From: Spartobacteria bacterium
Lineage (GTDB): Bacteria; Verrucomicrobiota; Verrucomicrobiia; Chthoniobacterales; Chthoniobacteraceae
Assembly (NCBI GenBank): GCA_021324825.1
Contig: JAJPII010000011.1
Location: forward strand, 1 to 49,467
Reading direction: 5' to 3'
Length of the DNA: 49,467 bases
Below the pieces are notes generated by a model that was given only the letters and a program-made list of their open reading frames with translations, did not search any database and was not told the DNA's origin. Position 1 is the first letter of the stretch; each line of letters starts with the position of its first letter. Shown here piece after piece: positions 20,135 through 28,706 of this stretch. The position numbers and the translations under genes are program-made.

Positions 20135-20668
20135 CTAGCTTTCATGCACCTTTCTTAATATGTAATCGACCGCTTCCACAACGCCTTCCGCGATGTGGTC
20201 GGGCTGTGAGTCGAGGTGTTTCATTCCGTGGCCCGTCCGCACGAGGACGGTGTGGAGGCCCGCGTTGCGCCCGCACAGGATATCCGAAGCGTTGTCGCCG
20301 ACGAGGAAGGATTTCGCGAGGTCGATGCCGTGCTCCCTGGCGGCCTGGAGGACCATGCCGGGGTTCGGCTTGCGATGCGTCGATTCCTGGTCGGGCCGGT
20401 CCGGGCAGAAATAGGTCGCGTCCACTTTCCCTTGGCCGAGCTGTTCCAGCAGGGCGGCCTGGACTTCCTCGTACTGCCGGAGCGTGACCCAGCCGCGCCC
20501 GATGCCGCTCTGGTTGGTGACGATGATGTTCTTGAACCCCGCCTCTTTCAACATCCCAAGCGCCGGCGCGGCGTTCGGGAAGACGGCTACGTCCTTCGCG
20601 TCCTTGATGTAGTCGACCTCCTCCATCAGCGTTCCGTCCCGATCAAAAAAAACCGCGCGGTGCGTCAT
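20135..20668 (-). CDS. gmhB: D-glycero-D-manno-heptose-1,7-bisphosphate 7-phosphatase
   Basis: GmhB removes the C7 phosphate from heptose-1,7-bisphosphate on the way to ADP-heptose for the LPS core. The 177-aa protein is a HAD-family HisB-N type phosphatase: FFDRDGTL places Asp9 and Asp11, IIVTNQSGIGRGW is the second motif, and HRKPNPGM plus SFLVGDNASDILCGRNAG supply the Lys and acidic residues. The zinc loop is reduced here: TYFCPDRPDQESTHR instead of the multi-Cys loop typical of E. coli GmhB, with one Cys and one His left visible. The ATG overlaps the heptose kinase stop by four bases (ATGA). Closest partners are upstream in the same operon. Confidence 0.88.
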   Translation of the reverse strand: MTHRAVFFDRDGTLMEEVDYIKDAKDVAVFPNAAPALGMLKEAGFKNIIVTNQSGIGRGWVTLRQYEEVQAALLEQLGQGKVDATYFCPDRPDQESTHRKPNPGMVLQAAREHGIDLAKSFLVGDNASDILCGRNAGLHTVLVRTGHGMKHLDSQPDHIAEGVVEAVDYILRKVHES

Positions 20669-21663
20669 TCCTCGAAGCTGGCGAGCAGTTCGGCCTTCGT
20701 CACGGTGGCGGTGCCGAGCTTGCCCACCACGATGCCGCTGGCGTGGTTGGAAATATCCGCGGCTTCGATGGCGCTCGCGCCGCCGCAAAGCGCCAGCGTG
20801 AAAAGCGCGATGGCCGTGTCGCCCGCGCCGGAAACGTCGAACACCTCCTGCGCGCGCGTGGGGATGGAAAACGGCGGGCGCCCTTCCGCGAAGAGCATCA
20901 TCCCCTGTTCGCCGAGGGTGATGAGCAGATTTTCCACCTTCCATTTCGTCTGGAGGACGGCGCCGACTTCCAGGAGGTTCGTGTCCTCCAACGGCGGATC
21001 GATGGGATCGACCCACGGGATGCCCGCGGCGGCGAAGGCCTCGCTCCGGTTCGGCGTGACGGCGGTGACGGAGTTCCACGTGAGGCGGTTCCGGGGATTG
21101 GGATCGACGGTGACGACCTTGCCGCTTTTGTTCGCGAGGGAGATGATCCTGTCCACCATCTCCTGTTGCAGGAGGCCCTTCCCGTAATCCTCGAAGATGA
21201 TGGCGTCCAGGCGCGGAAGCATCTCTTCGATCATCCGCAGGGCGCGTTCCGATTGCATGGCGCTGAGGCCGACTTTCTTTTCGCGATCCACGCGCACCAC
21301 CTGGTGGTTTTTTACGATGATGCGCGTCTTCACGATGGTCTGGTAGTTCGCGTCGCGCTGGAGGCAATCGAGCGAGATGCGATGCTCGCCCAGCAGCCGT
21401 GCGAGATGGTCCGCGTGGCGATCCGCGCCGACCAGGCCCATGACATAGACGCGCCCGGCGAATTCGCGCAGGTTCCTCGCCACGTTGGCCGCGCCGCCGG
21501 GGTAATACGATTCCCTCGTCACCTCGACCACGGGCACGGGCGCCTCCGGAGAGATGCGCGTCGCCGTTCCCCACACGAACTCGTCGAGGATGAGGTCGCC
21601 GATGACCAGGATGCCGAACCCGGGCAGTTTCGAGAGGATTTCGCGGGCGCGGTCGCGGGTCAT
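20665..21663 (-). CDS. hldA: Heptose-7-phosphate kinase, stand-alone
   Basis: This 332-aa PfkB-family kinase phosphorylates D-glycero-D-manno-heptose 7-phosphate at C1. It corresponds to the N-terminal half of the bifunctional HldE/RfaE of E. coli; no nucleotidyltransferase half is attached, so ADP-heptose formation would need a separate HldC not seen here. Motifs: GDLILDEFVWGTATRISPEAPVPV and GGAANVARNL (substrate side), and DVSGAGDTAIALFTLA with catalytic Asp282. Both ends overlap its neighbours by four bases, so translation is coupled through three genes. In this family the neighbouring gmhB is the usual partner. Confidence 0.92.
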   Translation of the reverse strand: MTRDRAREILSKLPGFGILVIGDLILDEFVWGTATRISPEAPVPVVEVTRESYYPGGAANVARNLREFAGRVYVMGLVGADRHADHLARLLGEHRISLDCLQRDANYQTIVKTRIIVKNHQVVRVDREKKVGLSAMQSERALRMIEEMLPRLDAIIFEDYGKGLLQQEMVDRIISLANKSGKVVTVDPNPRNRLTWNSVTAVTPNRSEAFAAAGIPWVDPIDPPLEDTNLLEVGAVLQTKWKVENLLITLGEQGMMLFAEGRPPFSIPTRAQEVFDVSGAGDTAIALFTLALCGGASAIEAADISNHASGIVVGKLGTATVTKAELLASFEE

Positions 21664-22604
21664 TTGGCGAGTTCCTCGGTGATGGCCGCGAAGAGAAGCG
21701 GGATCATGAGTTCATGATGGCCCACTATATAGAATCCCTTGCCGCCGAGATGGGTGGGCCGCCGCACCACGTTTTCGGAAGGGCGGTACTGGCGGATCAT
21801 GTCGAAGGTCGCGGTGGTGAAATCGCTGACCGTGTGGCCGAGGTTCCGCGCGATGGTGAGCGCTTTGAGAAAGACTTCGGGCATGATGACCGCGCTGCCG
21901 ACATTCAGGACGACGCCGCCCTCCAGCCGCGAAGTCACCCCCGCGAAGAGCCGGAAGTCGCGAAAAGTCGCCTCGCCGAGGATCTCCCCCTTCGCCGCCG
22001 GGTGCTGGTGGATGATGTCCGTCCCGATCGCGATATGGATGGTCACCGGCGCGTTCATCTCCAGGCCCGCGTTCAAAATGCTGAACGCCCGGTTCGGGAA
22101 CGCGCCCTCCTTTATTTTCTTCCCGAGCGCTTCGCCCGCGCCTTCGCCGCGCCGGACGCCCGCCTCCATCGCCTCGTTCATCATCCGCGAAGTTTCCTCG
22201 ACCATGCCGAAAGAGCCGTCATCGAGGCCCTTTTGCACATCCTCGCTTGTCTCGCCCTGGTAAGCCAATTCGAAGTCGTGGATCGCGCCGGCGCCATTCA
22301 ACGCCACCGCCGAGATGATGCCGCGCCGCAGCATGTCGACGATGAGCGGGTTCAGCCCGCACTTGATGGGATGCGCGCCCATCATCAACAACACCGTCCG
22401 GTTATTCTTCACCGCCGCGGCGACCGCCGCGACGATCTCCCTGAAATCGCGGGCCGCGAGAAAGGCGGGCAGATTTTCCAGGTACGCCGCGAATCCCGCC
22501 CCTTTTTGATGCACCGCGGCGAAGTCGGAGGACGCAACCTTGTTGGCTCGTTCGCTCACGGGGTAGGTCGTCACCCGGCTGAAATCCAGCGGCTCGAATC
22601 TCAT
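21660..22604 (-). CDS. Deoxyhypusine-synthase-like protein
   Basis: A 314-aa protein of the deoxyhypusine synthase superfamily (COG1899-like), judged from the layout: VLLMMGAHPIKCGLNPLIVDMLRRGIISAVALNGAGAIHDFELAYQG, and GGVVLNVGSAVIMPEVFLKAL near the C-terminus. Bacteria lack eIF5A, so hypusine formation is not the expected role; homologues probably use another NAD-dependent chemistry. From memory, related genes occur beside heptose genes in some Deltaproteobacteria, which I cannot verify here. It starts the heptose/KDO/pyrG operon and overlaps hldA by four bases. The ATG at 22604 is preferred over the TTG just before it. Confidence 0.65.
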   Translation of the reverse strand: MRFEPLDFSRVTTYPVSERANKVASSDFAAVHQKGAGFAAYLENLPAFLAARDFREIVAAVAAAVKNNRTVLLMMGAHPIKCGLNPLIVDMLRRGIISAVALNGAGAIHDFELAYQGETSEDVQKGLDDGSFGMVEETSRMMNEAMEAGVRRGEGAGEALGKKIKEGAFPNRAFSILNAGLEMNAPVTIHIAIGTDIIHQHPAAKGEILGEATFRDFRLFAGVTSRLEGGVVLNVGSAVIMPEVFLKALTIARNLGHTVSDFTTATFDMIRQYRPSENVVRRPTHLGGKGFYIVGHHELMIPLLFAAITEELAK

Positions 22605-22642
22605 CAAGAAAAAGAAGGCTTGTTTATACGCGCGGCCTTTGG

Positions 22643-22672
22643 TTGAGTCCAGCCAGGAAATGTGGTTTTATA
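22643..22672 (+). promoter_or_regulatory. Possible promoter of the 22707-23932 gene pair
   Basis: TTGAGT (22643-22648) and TTTATA (22667-22672) are separated by 18 bases in the gap between divergent genes. If used, transcription would begin near 22680, favouring the ATG at 22707 over earlier possible starts at 22662 and 22677. Weak evidence. Confidence 0.3.
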
Positions 22673-22706
22673 TCGAATGCGCCGTCGCCAGGCGCCGCCC
22701 CTGATT

Positions 22707-23501
22707 ATGAGATCGCCCGCCATTCTCTCCCTCCTTCTTTCCGCTGGCGTCTGCCTCGGAGACCAGCCGCCGCGCCATATCGACATCGGCGAAGGCCGCC
22801 TCCCCGCAACCCTTATCGAGGACGTCGTCGTCCCGCTCCCCGGCGAAGTCTTCACCGCGCTCGACAAGCTCGGCTCGCCCAACTGGCACGATGTCCTGCG
22901 CCCCACCGCTCCGCAGATGGAACGCCGGCCCCAGATCGCGCTGGAACTCGGCGCCGTGATAGCGGAGGGCTTCATCGCCGTCGAGGCCAAGGACGCCGAA
23001 CAGGTCAAGAAGATCGGGCGCGACGTCCTGACCCTCGCCAATGCGCTGAACGTCCGCAAAGCCGTCATCGAACGAACCAAGAGCATAACGGACGCCGCCG
23101 ATCAGAAGGATTGGGCCAAGGTGCGCGACGAACTCGACAAGGCGTCCCACGATGTTTCCCAGGCGATGAGCGAGATGCAATCCCAGACGTTGTCGCAACT
23201 CGTGAGCCTCGGCGGCTGGTTGCGCGGCACCGAAGCGCTCACCACCGTGGTCGGGAGAAACTACTCCAGGGACGGCGCGGAACTGCTTCACCAGCCCGGC
23301 CTGCTCGACTATTTCCAAAAGCGGCTCGGCGCGATGGACCGGCACACGCGGGGCGATGAGCTCGTCGCCATGATCCAGAAGCGTCTGCCGGAAATCCGCC
23401 CGCTGATCGAGAAGCCGGGCGAGATTCCCGCCGCGGCGGTGGATCAGATCCATTCGATCACCGCGGAATTGGTCAAGGCCGTGAACTCGAGGGAAATGTG
23501 A
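22707..23501 (+). CDS. Secreted unknown protein
   Basis: A 264-aa protein with a signal peptide (MRSPAILSLLLSAGVCLG) and a mostly helical, charged mature part (ALELGAVIAEGFIAVEAKDAEQVKKIGRDVLTLANALNV, VIERTKSITDAADQKDWAKVRDELDKASHDV). No enzymatic motif is visible. The start is uncertain: an ATG at 22677 or GTG at 22662 would add residues before the signal. The stop is fused with the next gene's GTG (GTGA), so both are made together and are likely to act together in the periplasm. I do not recognise the family. Confidence 0.65.
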   Translation: MRSPAILSLLLSAGVCLGDQPPRHIDIGEGRLPATLIEDVVVPLPGEVFTALDKLGSPNWHDVLRPTAPQMERRPQIALELGAVIAEGFIAVEAKDAEQVKKIGRDVLTLANALNVRKAVIERTKSITDAADQKDWAKVRDELDKASHDVSQAMSEMQSQTLSQLVSLGGWLRGTEALTTVVGRNYSRDGAELLHQPGLLDYFQKRLGAMDRHTRGDELVAMIQKRLPEIRPLIEKPGEIPAAAVDQIHSITAELVKAVNSREM

Positions 23502-23932
23502 ACGCCGCAACCCGATTCGCCGCCGTCTGCCTTTGCATCGCCTTTTTGGCGAACCCCGCGCTCGCCACGGTGGATGACGCCTTCTCCTTCGCCCTGCAAG
23601 CCGCGGAGCCTTACGTGAAGGAAGGGTTCACCATCCGGGAGGACTATTGGGGCGGCGACCTGGCCGTGAAGACGCAGAAAGCCGTCATCCACCAGCTTTT
23701 CAAAGGGAACGAATACTGGTTCTGGATGGGCACCGACGTCGAAAAGGCCACTATCTCCGTCCACGTGTACGACTCGGACGGCAACCTCGCCGAGAACGAC
23801 CACTGGCAGAAGCCGCACTTCGCCGCCGCCCACGTTAAGCCGAAGACCACGGGTTCTTACTACCTCATCGTCGAGGTGGAGAAGTCCGACCAGGTGCGGA
23901 CGCATTGGGCCCTCGCCTACGGGTTCCGCTGA
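23498..23932 (+). CDS. Small secreted unknown protein
   Basis: A 144-aa protein beginning with GTG in a GTGA overlap with the previous gene. The signal peptide MNAATRFAAVCLCIAFLANPALA is clear, with cleavage expected after residue 23. The mature part looks like a small all-beta domain: WMGTDVEKATISVHVYDSDG, GSYYLIVEVEK and THWALAYGFR resemble periplasmic PPC-like folds, in which a GSYYL-type strand is common. Expected location is the periplasm, probably with its upstream partner. Specific function unknown. Confidence 0.7.
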   Translation: MNAATRFAAVCLCIAFLANPALATVDDAFSFALQAAEPYVKEGFTIREDYWGGDLAVKTQKAVIHQLFKGNEYWFWMGTDVEKATISVHVYDSDGNLAENDHWQKPHFAAAHVKPKTTGSYYLIVEVEKSDQVRTHWALAYGFR

Positions 23933-23977
23933 TTTGACGCCGTCTTTCCGCGCGGTTACCGTTCTCCAAGGTAAAGA

Positions 23978-24955
23978 ATGACCGAAAGTCAGACCTTGCA
24001 GTTCGAGAACGCTCGGGCGCTGCAATCTCTTTTCGCGAATGACCTGAAGCTCCTCAAAGGCTTGGAGGACTCCCTCGGCGTCAAAGTCACCACCCGCGAC
24101 GGCTGGCTGCGGCTCGAAGGCGCGGCTGATCAAGTCGAGCGCGCCAGGCGGGTCTTCGACCAACTCGAAAACGCCCGCCAGAACGGCGTCAACATCCGCA
24201 AACACGAGTTCAACTACGCCTTGCGCTCCGTCAGCGAGTCCCGGGAGGACGGCCTGACCGGGCTCGTCGAGTGGAAGATCGTCTGCTCGCCGAAAAGGCC
24301 GCCCATCATTCCCAAGACCGCGGGCCAGCGCGGCTACATCCAGGCGATCCAGACCCATGACATGGTGTTCGGAACCGGGCCGGCGGGGACGGGCAAGACC
24401 TATCTCGCCATGGCCATGGCCCTTTCCGCGCTCAAAAAGGAGCAGGTCCACCGCATCATCCTCACCCGGCCCGCGGTGGAGGCGGGCGAGGCGCTCGGCT
24501 TTCTGCCCGGCGACCTGAAAGAGAAGATTTTCCCCTACCTGCGGCCCCTGTATGACGCCCTCCACGACATGCTCGAAGCGGAGGAAATACAGAGGCATAT
24601 CGACCGGAACGTCATCGAGATAGCCCCGCTCGCCTACATGCGCGGGCGGACGCTCAACAACGCCTTCGTCGTCCTGGATGAGGCCCAGAACACCACCACC
24701 GAGCAGATGCTCATGTTCCTGACCCGGCTGGGCGTCGATTCCAAGTGCGTGGTGACCGGCGACCACACCCAGATCGACCTGCCCGTAAACAAACGCTCCG
24801 GTCTCGTGGAGGCGCTCCATGCCCTCAAGGGCGTCCCAGGGCTCGCTTTTTGCTCGTTCGAAGAGAAAGACATCATCCGCCATGAACTCGTTCAGTCGAT
24901 TGTCCGCGCGTACCGCAAGTACCGGGGCGCGGCCGTCAACGAAACAAAAAATTGA
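23978..24955 (+). CDS. PhoH family ATPase (YbeZ-like)
   Basis: A 325-aa PhoH/YbeZ-type protein. The N-terminal part (about 1-110) is KH-like, with VKVTTRDGWLRLEGAADQVERARRVFDQLE suggesting RNA binding. The ATPase core follows: Walker A GPAGTGKT at 134-141, ILTRPAVEAGEALGFLPGDL, AFVVLDEAQNTTTEQMLMFLTR with the Walker B acidic pair, and CVVTGDHTQIDLP. The start at 23978 is preceded by AAGG. Its neighbours are a 7TM-HD protein and ybeY, the usual conserved cluster linked to ribosome maturation and RNA handling. Well supported. Confidence 0.93.
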   Translation: MTESQTLQFENARALQSLFANDLKLLKGLEDSLGVKVTTRDGWLRLEGAADQVERARRVFDQLENARQNGVNIRKHEFNYALRSVSESREDGLTGLVEWKIVCSPKRPPIIPKTAGQRGYIQAIQTHDMVFGTGPAGTGKTYLAMAMALSALKKEQVHRIILTRPAVEAGEALGFLPGDLKEKIFPYLRPLYDALHDMLEAEEIQRHIDRNVIEIAPLAYMRGRTLNNAFVVLDEAQNTTTEQMLMFLTRLGVDSKCVVTGDHTQIDLPVNKRSGLVEALHALKGVPGLAFCSFEEKDIIRHELVQSIVRAYRKYRGAAVNETKN

Positions 24956-24991
24956 TTTATCCTCCTCCCTGGAGGAGTATCGCGCCCGCAA

Positions 24992-26611
24992 ATGCTCCGA
25001 TTTTTTGAACGACATCGTCTGGTGAAGAAAGGTCTCGCCTGCCCGAAGACCCGCAGGCGGCGTTCCCAGAGCGAGATCCTCCAGATGCTGGAAACCGGCC
25101 CGCTGGCCAAATCCATCGTCTTCTTGGGATTCATCCTGGGGCTGGCGGCGCTCATCTTCTACAGCGCCCAGCCGCAGCCGACGGAGAAATTCCTCCTTTG
25201 CCTCCTCATTTTCCTCACCGCGCTGGCCCAGCTTTGGATCAACCACCCCCACACCTTCGCGAGGAACTCCCGCCTCCTGCTGATGTTCGGCGCATTCCTG
25301 GTGCATCTCACGCTCATGAAGGTGCTCCTCGTCCTTGGTCGCGACGGGGCCTTCGCCATGGACGACAAGGCGATGTCCCTGCAGATCGCCACGCTCTGGC
25401 TTCCCTACGCCTTCGCCCCGCTGGTCATGTCCGTCCTCCTGGGCCGGAACCACGGTGTCTTCGCGGCCACCTTCGTCAGCCTTTGGGGTTCCATCGTCTT
25501 CTATAACCAGGTCGATCCGGCGAAATTCCTCGTCATGAGCCTCATCAGCGGGTTCATAGCCGTCTTCGTGACCCTCCAGGTCCGCAGGCGCAGCCGGCTC
25601 ATCCGCGCGGGCGTCTTCGTCGGCATCGCGACCTGGCTGCTCGCCCTCATCTTCGGTCTCATCGGCCCCATCCTCTGGGAGGCGCTCCCGAGCATGAACT
25701 GGAAGATGCTCGGCTTCCAGAGCCTCGTCGCCGTCGGCAGCGGCATCATCACCGCCATGCTCATAGGCGGCGCGCTGCCGGTTCTGGAAGGCCTCTTCAG
25801 CATCACCACGGAAATCTCCTGGCTGGAAGCCGCCGACCTCAACCACCCCCTTCTCAAGCGCATGACCATCGAGGCGCCCGGCACGTATCATCACAGCCTC
25901 GTAGTGGCGAACCTAGCCGAGGCCGCCGCGGAAGCCATCGGGGCCAACGCCACGAAATGCCGCGTCTGCTCCTATTTCCACGACATCGGCAAACTCGTGA
26001 AGCCGGACTACTTCACCGAGAACATGGGCTACGACCAAAGCCCGCACATGGACCTCGCGCCGACCATGAGCGCGCTCATCATCATCGCCCACGTCAAGGA
26101 AGGCGTGGACCTCGCCCTCAAGTACAAGCTCAGCCAGCAGATCATCGACGTCATCCAGCAGCACCACGGCACTTCGCTCGTCCTCTACTTCTACCGGCGC
26201 GCGCTCCAGTTGCAGGAGGACGCCCGCCAGGGCGGCAAGATCATGAACATCCGGGAAGGGGACATCCCGGAGGTGCGCGAGGAAAGCTTCCGGTACAGCG
26301 GGCCGAAGCCGCAGAGCAAGGAAGCGGGCATCATCAGCCTCGCGGACGCGGCGGAGAGCGCTTCGCGCACGCTGGAGAAGGTCACCCCGCAGAAGCTCGA
26401 CCAGTTGATAAACGACATCATCGAACGGCGCATACAGGACCGGCAGCTTGACGAGTGCGACCTGACCCTGCGCGATCTCCGCTCCGTCGCCGAGAGCTTC
26501 CGCTTCACCCTCCTGAACATGCTGCACAGCCGCATAGCGTATCCCTCCAGCCAGGCCGCGAAAGGGCAGCCGCAGCCGCTGGCCGACGCCCCGCCCGTAT
26601 CCGCCGCCTGA
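24992..26611 (+). CDS. 7TM-HD phosphodiesterase, PgpH-like, short form
   Basis: A 539-aa membrane protein with an HD domain, probably a cyclic-di-AMP phosphodiesterase like PgpH. About seven hydrophobic segments span residues 35-275 (SIVFLGFILGLAALIFYS, FLLCLLIFLTALAQLWI and others). The HD domain (about 285-440) shows TYHHSLV (His300, His301), SYFHDIGKL with His330-Asp331, and QQHHGTSLV. PgpH normally has a large extracytoplasmic HDED domain between its first two helices; here only about 40 residues precede the first helix and that domain is missing, so this is a short variant. It sits between phoH and ybeY, and its stop shares bases with the ybeY start. Confidence 0.85.
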   Translation: MLRFFERHRLVKKGLACPKTRRRRSQSEILQMLETGPLAKSIVFLGFILGLAALIFYSAQPQPTEKFLLCLLIFLTALAQLWINHPHTFARNSRLLLMFGAFLVHLTLMKVLLVLGRDGAFAMDDKAMSLQIATLWLPYAFAPLVMSVLLGRNHGVFAATFVSLWGSIVFYNQVDPAKFLVMSLISGFIAVFVTLQVRRRSRLIRAGVFVGIATWLLALIFGLIGPILWEALPSMNWKMLGFQSLVAVGSGIITAMLIGGALPVLEGLFSITTEISWLEAADLNHPLLKRMTIEAPGTYHHSLVVANLAEAAAEAIGANATKCRVCSYFHDIGKLVKPDYFTENMGYDQSPHMDLAPTMSALIIIAHVKEGVDLALKYKLSQQIIDVIQQHHGTSLVLYFYRRALQLQEDARQGGKIMNIREGDIPEVREESFRYSGPKPQSKEAGIISLADAAESASRTLEKVTPQKLDQLINDIIERRIQDRQLDECDLTLRDLRSVAESFRFTLLNMLHSRIAYPSSQAAKGQPQPLADAPPVSAA

Positions 26612-27012
26612 AGATAACCGTCCGCAACCGCCAGAATGGCGTCCCTCTTCCACTGCGGCCCTTGCAGGCTTTTGCCCGCCGCGCCGCGCGAGCCTGCCCG
26701 CCGCTCGCCGGGTTGCCGCAAGTCGAGGTGACCATCGTCTCGGACGAGGAGATCGCCGCTTTGCATCACCGATTCATGGGCGTCGAAGGCCCGACGGATG
26801 TCCTGACCTTCGAGCACGGCGAGATCGTCATCGGCGCCGATACCGCCTTCGCCAATGCCGCCGCATTCGGCCAGCCGATCGAGCGGGAATTGGCTCTTTA
26901 TATTGTCCACGGTTTATTGCATCTTCAGGGATTCGACGACCAGTCCGACGCCGATTCGAAGGAGATGCGGAAAATGGAATCGGAAGTCCTGGCGCGGTGC
27001 CACCCCCCTTAA
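26608..27012 (+). CDS. ybeY: Endoribonuclease YbeY, CTG start, altered zinc motif
   Basis: YbeY takes part in 16S rRNA 3'-end maturation and ribosome quality control. The 134-aa protein has VEVTIVSDEEIAALHHRFMGVEGPTDVLTFEHGEIVIG and the zinc motif region IVHGLLHLQGFDDQSD. The usual motif is HGxLHLxGYDH; here the third ligand position is Asp, not His, so zinc binding may differ. No ATG, GTG or TTG lies where the family begins. A CTG at 26608 would overlap the upstream stop as CTGA, matching the ATGA/GTGA coupling seen throughout this window, and gives a natural N-terminus (LKITVRNRQNGVP). The start is therefore inferred. Confidence 0.82.
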   Translation: MKITVRNRQNGVPLPLRPLQAFARRAARACPPLAGLPQVEVTIVSDEEIAALHHRFMGVEGPTDVLTFEHGEIVIGADTAFANAAAFGQPIERELALYIVHGLLHLQGFDDQSDADSKEMRKMESEVLARCHPP

Positions 27013-27016
27013 GATC

Positions 27017-27910
27017 ATGACGCGCATTTGCCTGGCTCTCTTCCTCTTTTCCTCAGTCGTCCTCGCGCAGCAGGATGGCAACCCCGTCGACGTAAAATCG
27101 CTCTCCGTCTTCCTCGACGGCATCAAACAAAAACAGGCCGCCGCGGAGAAATCGCATCGCAACGCCGTCTACCAGGACTTCCGGGCCGCTTCCTCCGGCG
27201 CCGCCTCCGCGCTCGCGTTTTACCAACAGGCGATGCAGGTGACTTCGTTCCAAGGACAGAACCGCCAGCAAACGGAATTCCATGACTGGAAAAAAAAGGA
27301 GGCCGACAAATTCAAGGACCCCGCTTTTCTGGACGCCTTGCGCCTTCATCTCGCGTACATCGTCCTCACGCTGGAGCGCGGCAACGGCATGACGGTCAAG
27401 CAACTCCTGCCGGAACTGCTGGCTTACACGGCGGATGCGTGGAACTCCGGGCAATCGTTGAACGACCCCTTTATGCGAAACGACATAACCGACAGCCTCT
27501 TCGTGAAATGGTACGAGATTCAGGGCTGGATATCTTCCGCCGAGGACTGGGACATGAAACCCGGAGACATTAACGGCATTTATAAACAGACGATACTTCC
27601 CCAGATGCGCCAGGATAAAGACCCCCGCATCCTTCGATACTGGGATCAGCGGATCGAAACCGAAGCCGCCGGCGCGCAGGCGTCGAAGCGGACTTTCGAT
27701 CTCGATAACTTCAACCGGGTGACGCAACCCGGCCTGCTCTGGAGCCGCGCCCAGGACATGCTCGCCATCGGCCAGAGGAACAACGCGATCAACAGCATGT
27801 ACGCCATCTTAAAAGCGAACCCCGGCCACCCGCGGGCGGGCGACTGGATCAAGCAGATCGAGGAACTCATCCAACCCGCCGCGCCCGCGCAATCGCCCGC
27901 CGCCAGATAG
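27017..27910 (+). CDS. Secreted unknown protein
   Basis: A 297-aa protein beginning with a signal peptide (MTRICLALFLFSSVVLA, cleavage near residue 17). The mature chain is mostly helical and aromatic-rich with no cysteine pairs or catalytic motif. Stretches such as SALAFYQQAMQVTSF, YTADAWNSGQSLNDPFMRND and MLAIGQRNNAINSMYAILKANPGHPRAGDWIKQIEELIQ suggest alpha-helical repeats, TPR-like toward the end. It starts five bases after ybeY and is followed after two bases by clpS, so it is part of the same transcript. I do not recognise the family. Confidence 0.7.
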   Translation: MTRICLALFLFSSVVLAQQDGNPVDVKSLSVFLDGIKQKQAAAEKSHRNAVYQDFRAASSGAASALAFYQQAMQVTSFQGQNRQQTEFHDWKKKEADKFKDPAFLDALRLHLAYIVLTLERGNGMTVKQLLPELLAYTADAWNSGQSLNDPFMRNDITDSLFVKWYEIQGWISSAEDWDMKPGDINGIYKQTILPQMRQDKDPRILRYWDQRIETEAAGAQASKRTFDLDNFNRVTQPGLLWSRAQDMLAIGQRNNAINSMYAILKANPGHPRAGDWIKQIEELIQPAAPAQSPAAR

Positions 27911-27912
27911 GC

Positions 27913-28194
27913 ATGCCCGAGACCGTAGTTGAAAAGCAAACCCGGACAAAGGAAGCCGCGGAGACGCCCTGGAACGTCGTCGTCCACAACGACCCCGTGA
28001 ACCTCATGAGCTACGTCACCATGGTCTTCCAGCGCGTCTTCGGGTTCTCGCGCGAGCGCGCGGCCAAGCACATGCTGGAAGTGCACCACAGCGGTCGCTC
28101 CATCGTCTGGAGCGGCGTGCGCGAACTGGGCGAGCACTACGTGCAGCAGCTTCACGGCTATCTGTTGCTGGCAACCTTGGAAAAATCGGATTGA
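27913..28194 (+). CDS. clpS: ATP-dependent Clp protease adaptor ClpS
   Basis: ClpS delivers N-end rule substrates to the ClpAP or ClpCP protease. The 93-aa protein has the family core WNVVVHNDPVNLMSYVTMVF (substrate pocket region, Asn-Asp plus Met), FGFSRERAAKHMLEVHHSGR and QLHGYLLLATLE. The first 18 residues form the usual disordered extension. Its neighbour is a DUF2017-like gene three bases downstream, a pairing I know from Actinobacteria. No clp protease gene is in the window. Confidence 0.93.
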   Translation: MPETVVEKQTRTKEAAETPWNVVVHNDPVNLMSYVTMVFQRVFGFSRERAAKHMLEVHHSGRSIVWSGVRELGEHYVQQLHGYLLLATLEKSD

Positions 28195-28197
28195 TGC

Positions 28198-28695
28198 GTG
28201 GAGATTAGCCGCCTTGACGCCGACAACCTCTCCGTGGCCGGGGTGGATTTCTTTCTCTTGGAACTTTTCCGCGGCATCCCTGCGGCAGCCGATCCGGAGG
28301 GGAGCGACGCCGCGCGCGAACGCCTCTTCAGCAGCCCCTCCGCCGACCCCTCATCCCGCCTGCGCGCCGAATGGAAAGAATACGTCGAACCCGATCTGCG
28401 GCATCTTTTCGCCTCCGCCATCGAGACGGTGAACGCCGACCTCGCCCGTTTTGAACCGACCGAAGGGGCCGATCCGCCGGAAAGCCGGCTCACGATTCCG
28501 ACAAAGCATCTCGATGCATGGCTGAACTGTTTGAACCAGGCCCGCCTCGTCATCGCCGCCCGCCACGGTTTCACCGAAATTGATCTCAATGACGAGTTCA
28601 GCATCCTCGCCCAATCGCCGCGGGATTTCGCCTTGTTCCAGGTGCATTTCTACGGCCTGCTACAGGAGAGCTTCCTGCGCCTGTTGGATGGCTGA
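28198..28695 (+). CDS. DUF2017-like protein, clpS partner
   Basis: A 165-aa mostly helical protein started at GTG 28198, immediately after clpS. It resembles DUF2017 by position, size and pattern: an early LSVAGVDFFLLELFRGIP, a central SRLTIPTKHLDAWLNCLNQARLVIAARHGF and a C-terminal FALFQVHFYGLLQESFLRLL. In Actinobacteria DUF2017 genes follow clpS in the same way; the molecular role is unknown, possibly linked to N-end degradation. No cofactor motif is visible. Family assignment is moderately confident because it rests on pattern and context. Confidence 0.7.
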   Translation: MEISRLDADNLSVAGVDFFLLELFRGIPAAADPEGSDAARERLFSSPSADPSSRLRAEWKEYVEPDLRHLFASAIETVNADLARFEPTEGADPPESRLTIPTKHLDAWLNCLNQARLVIAARHGFTEIDLNDEFSILAQSPRDFALFQVHFYGLLQESFLRLLDG

Positions 28696-28706
28696 GCGCG
28701 CCCGTT

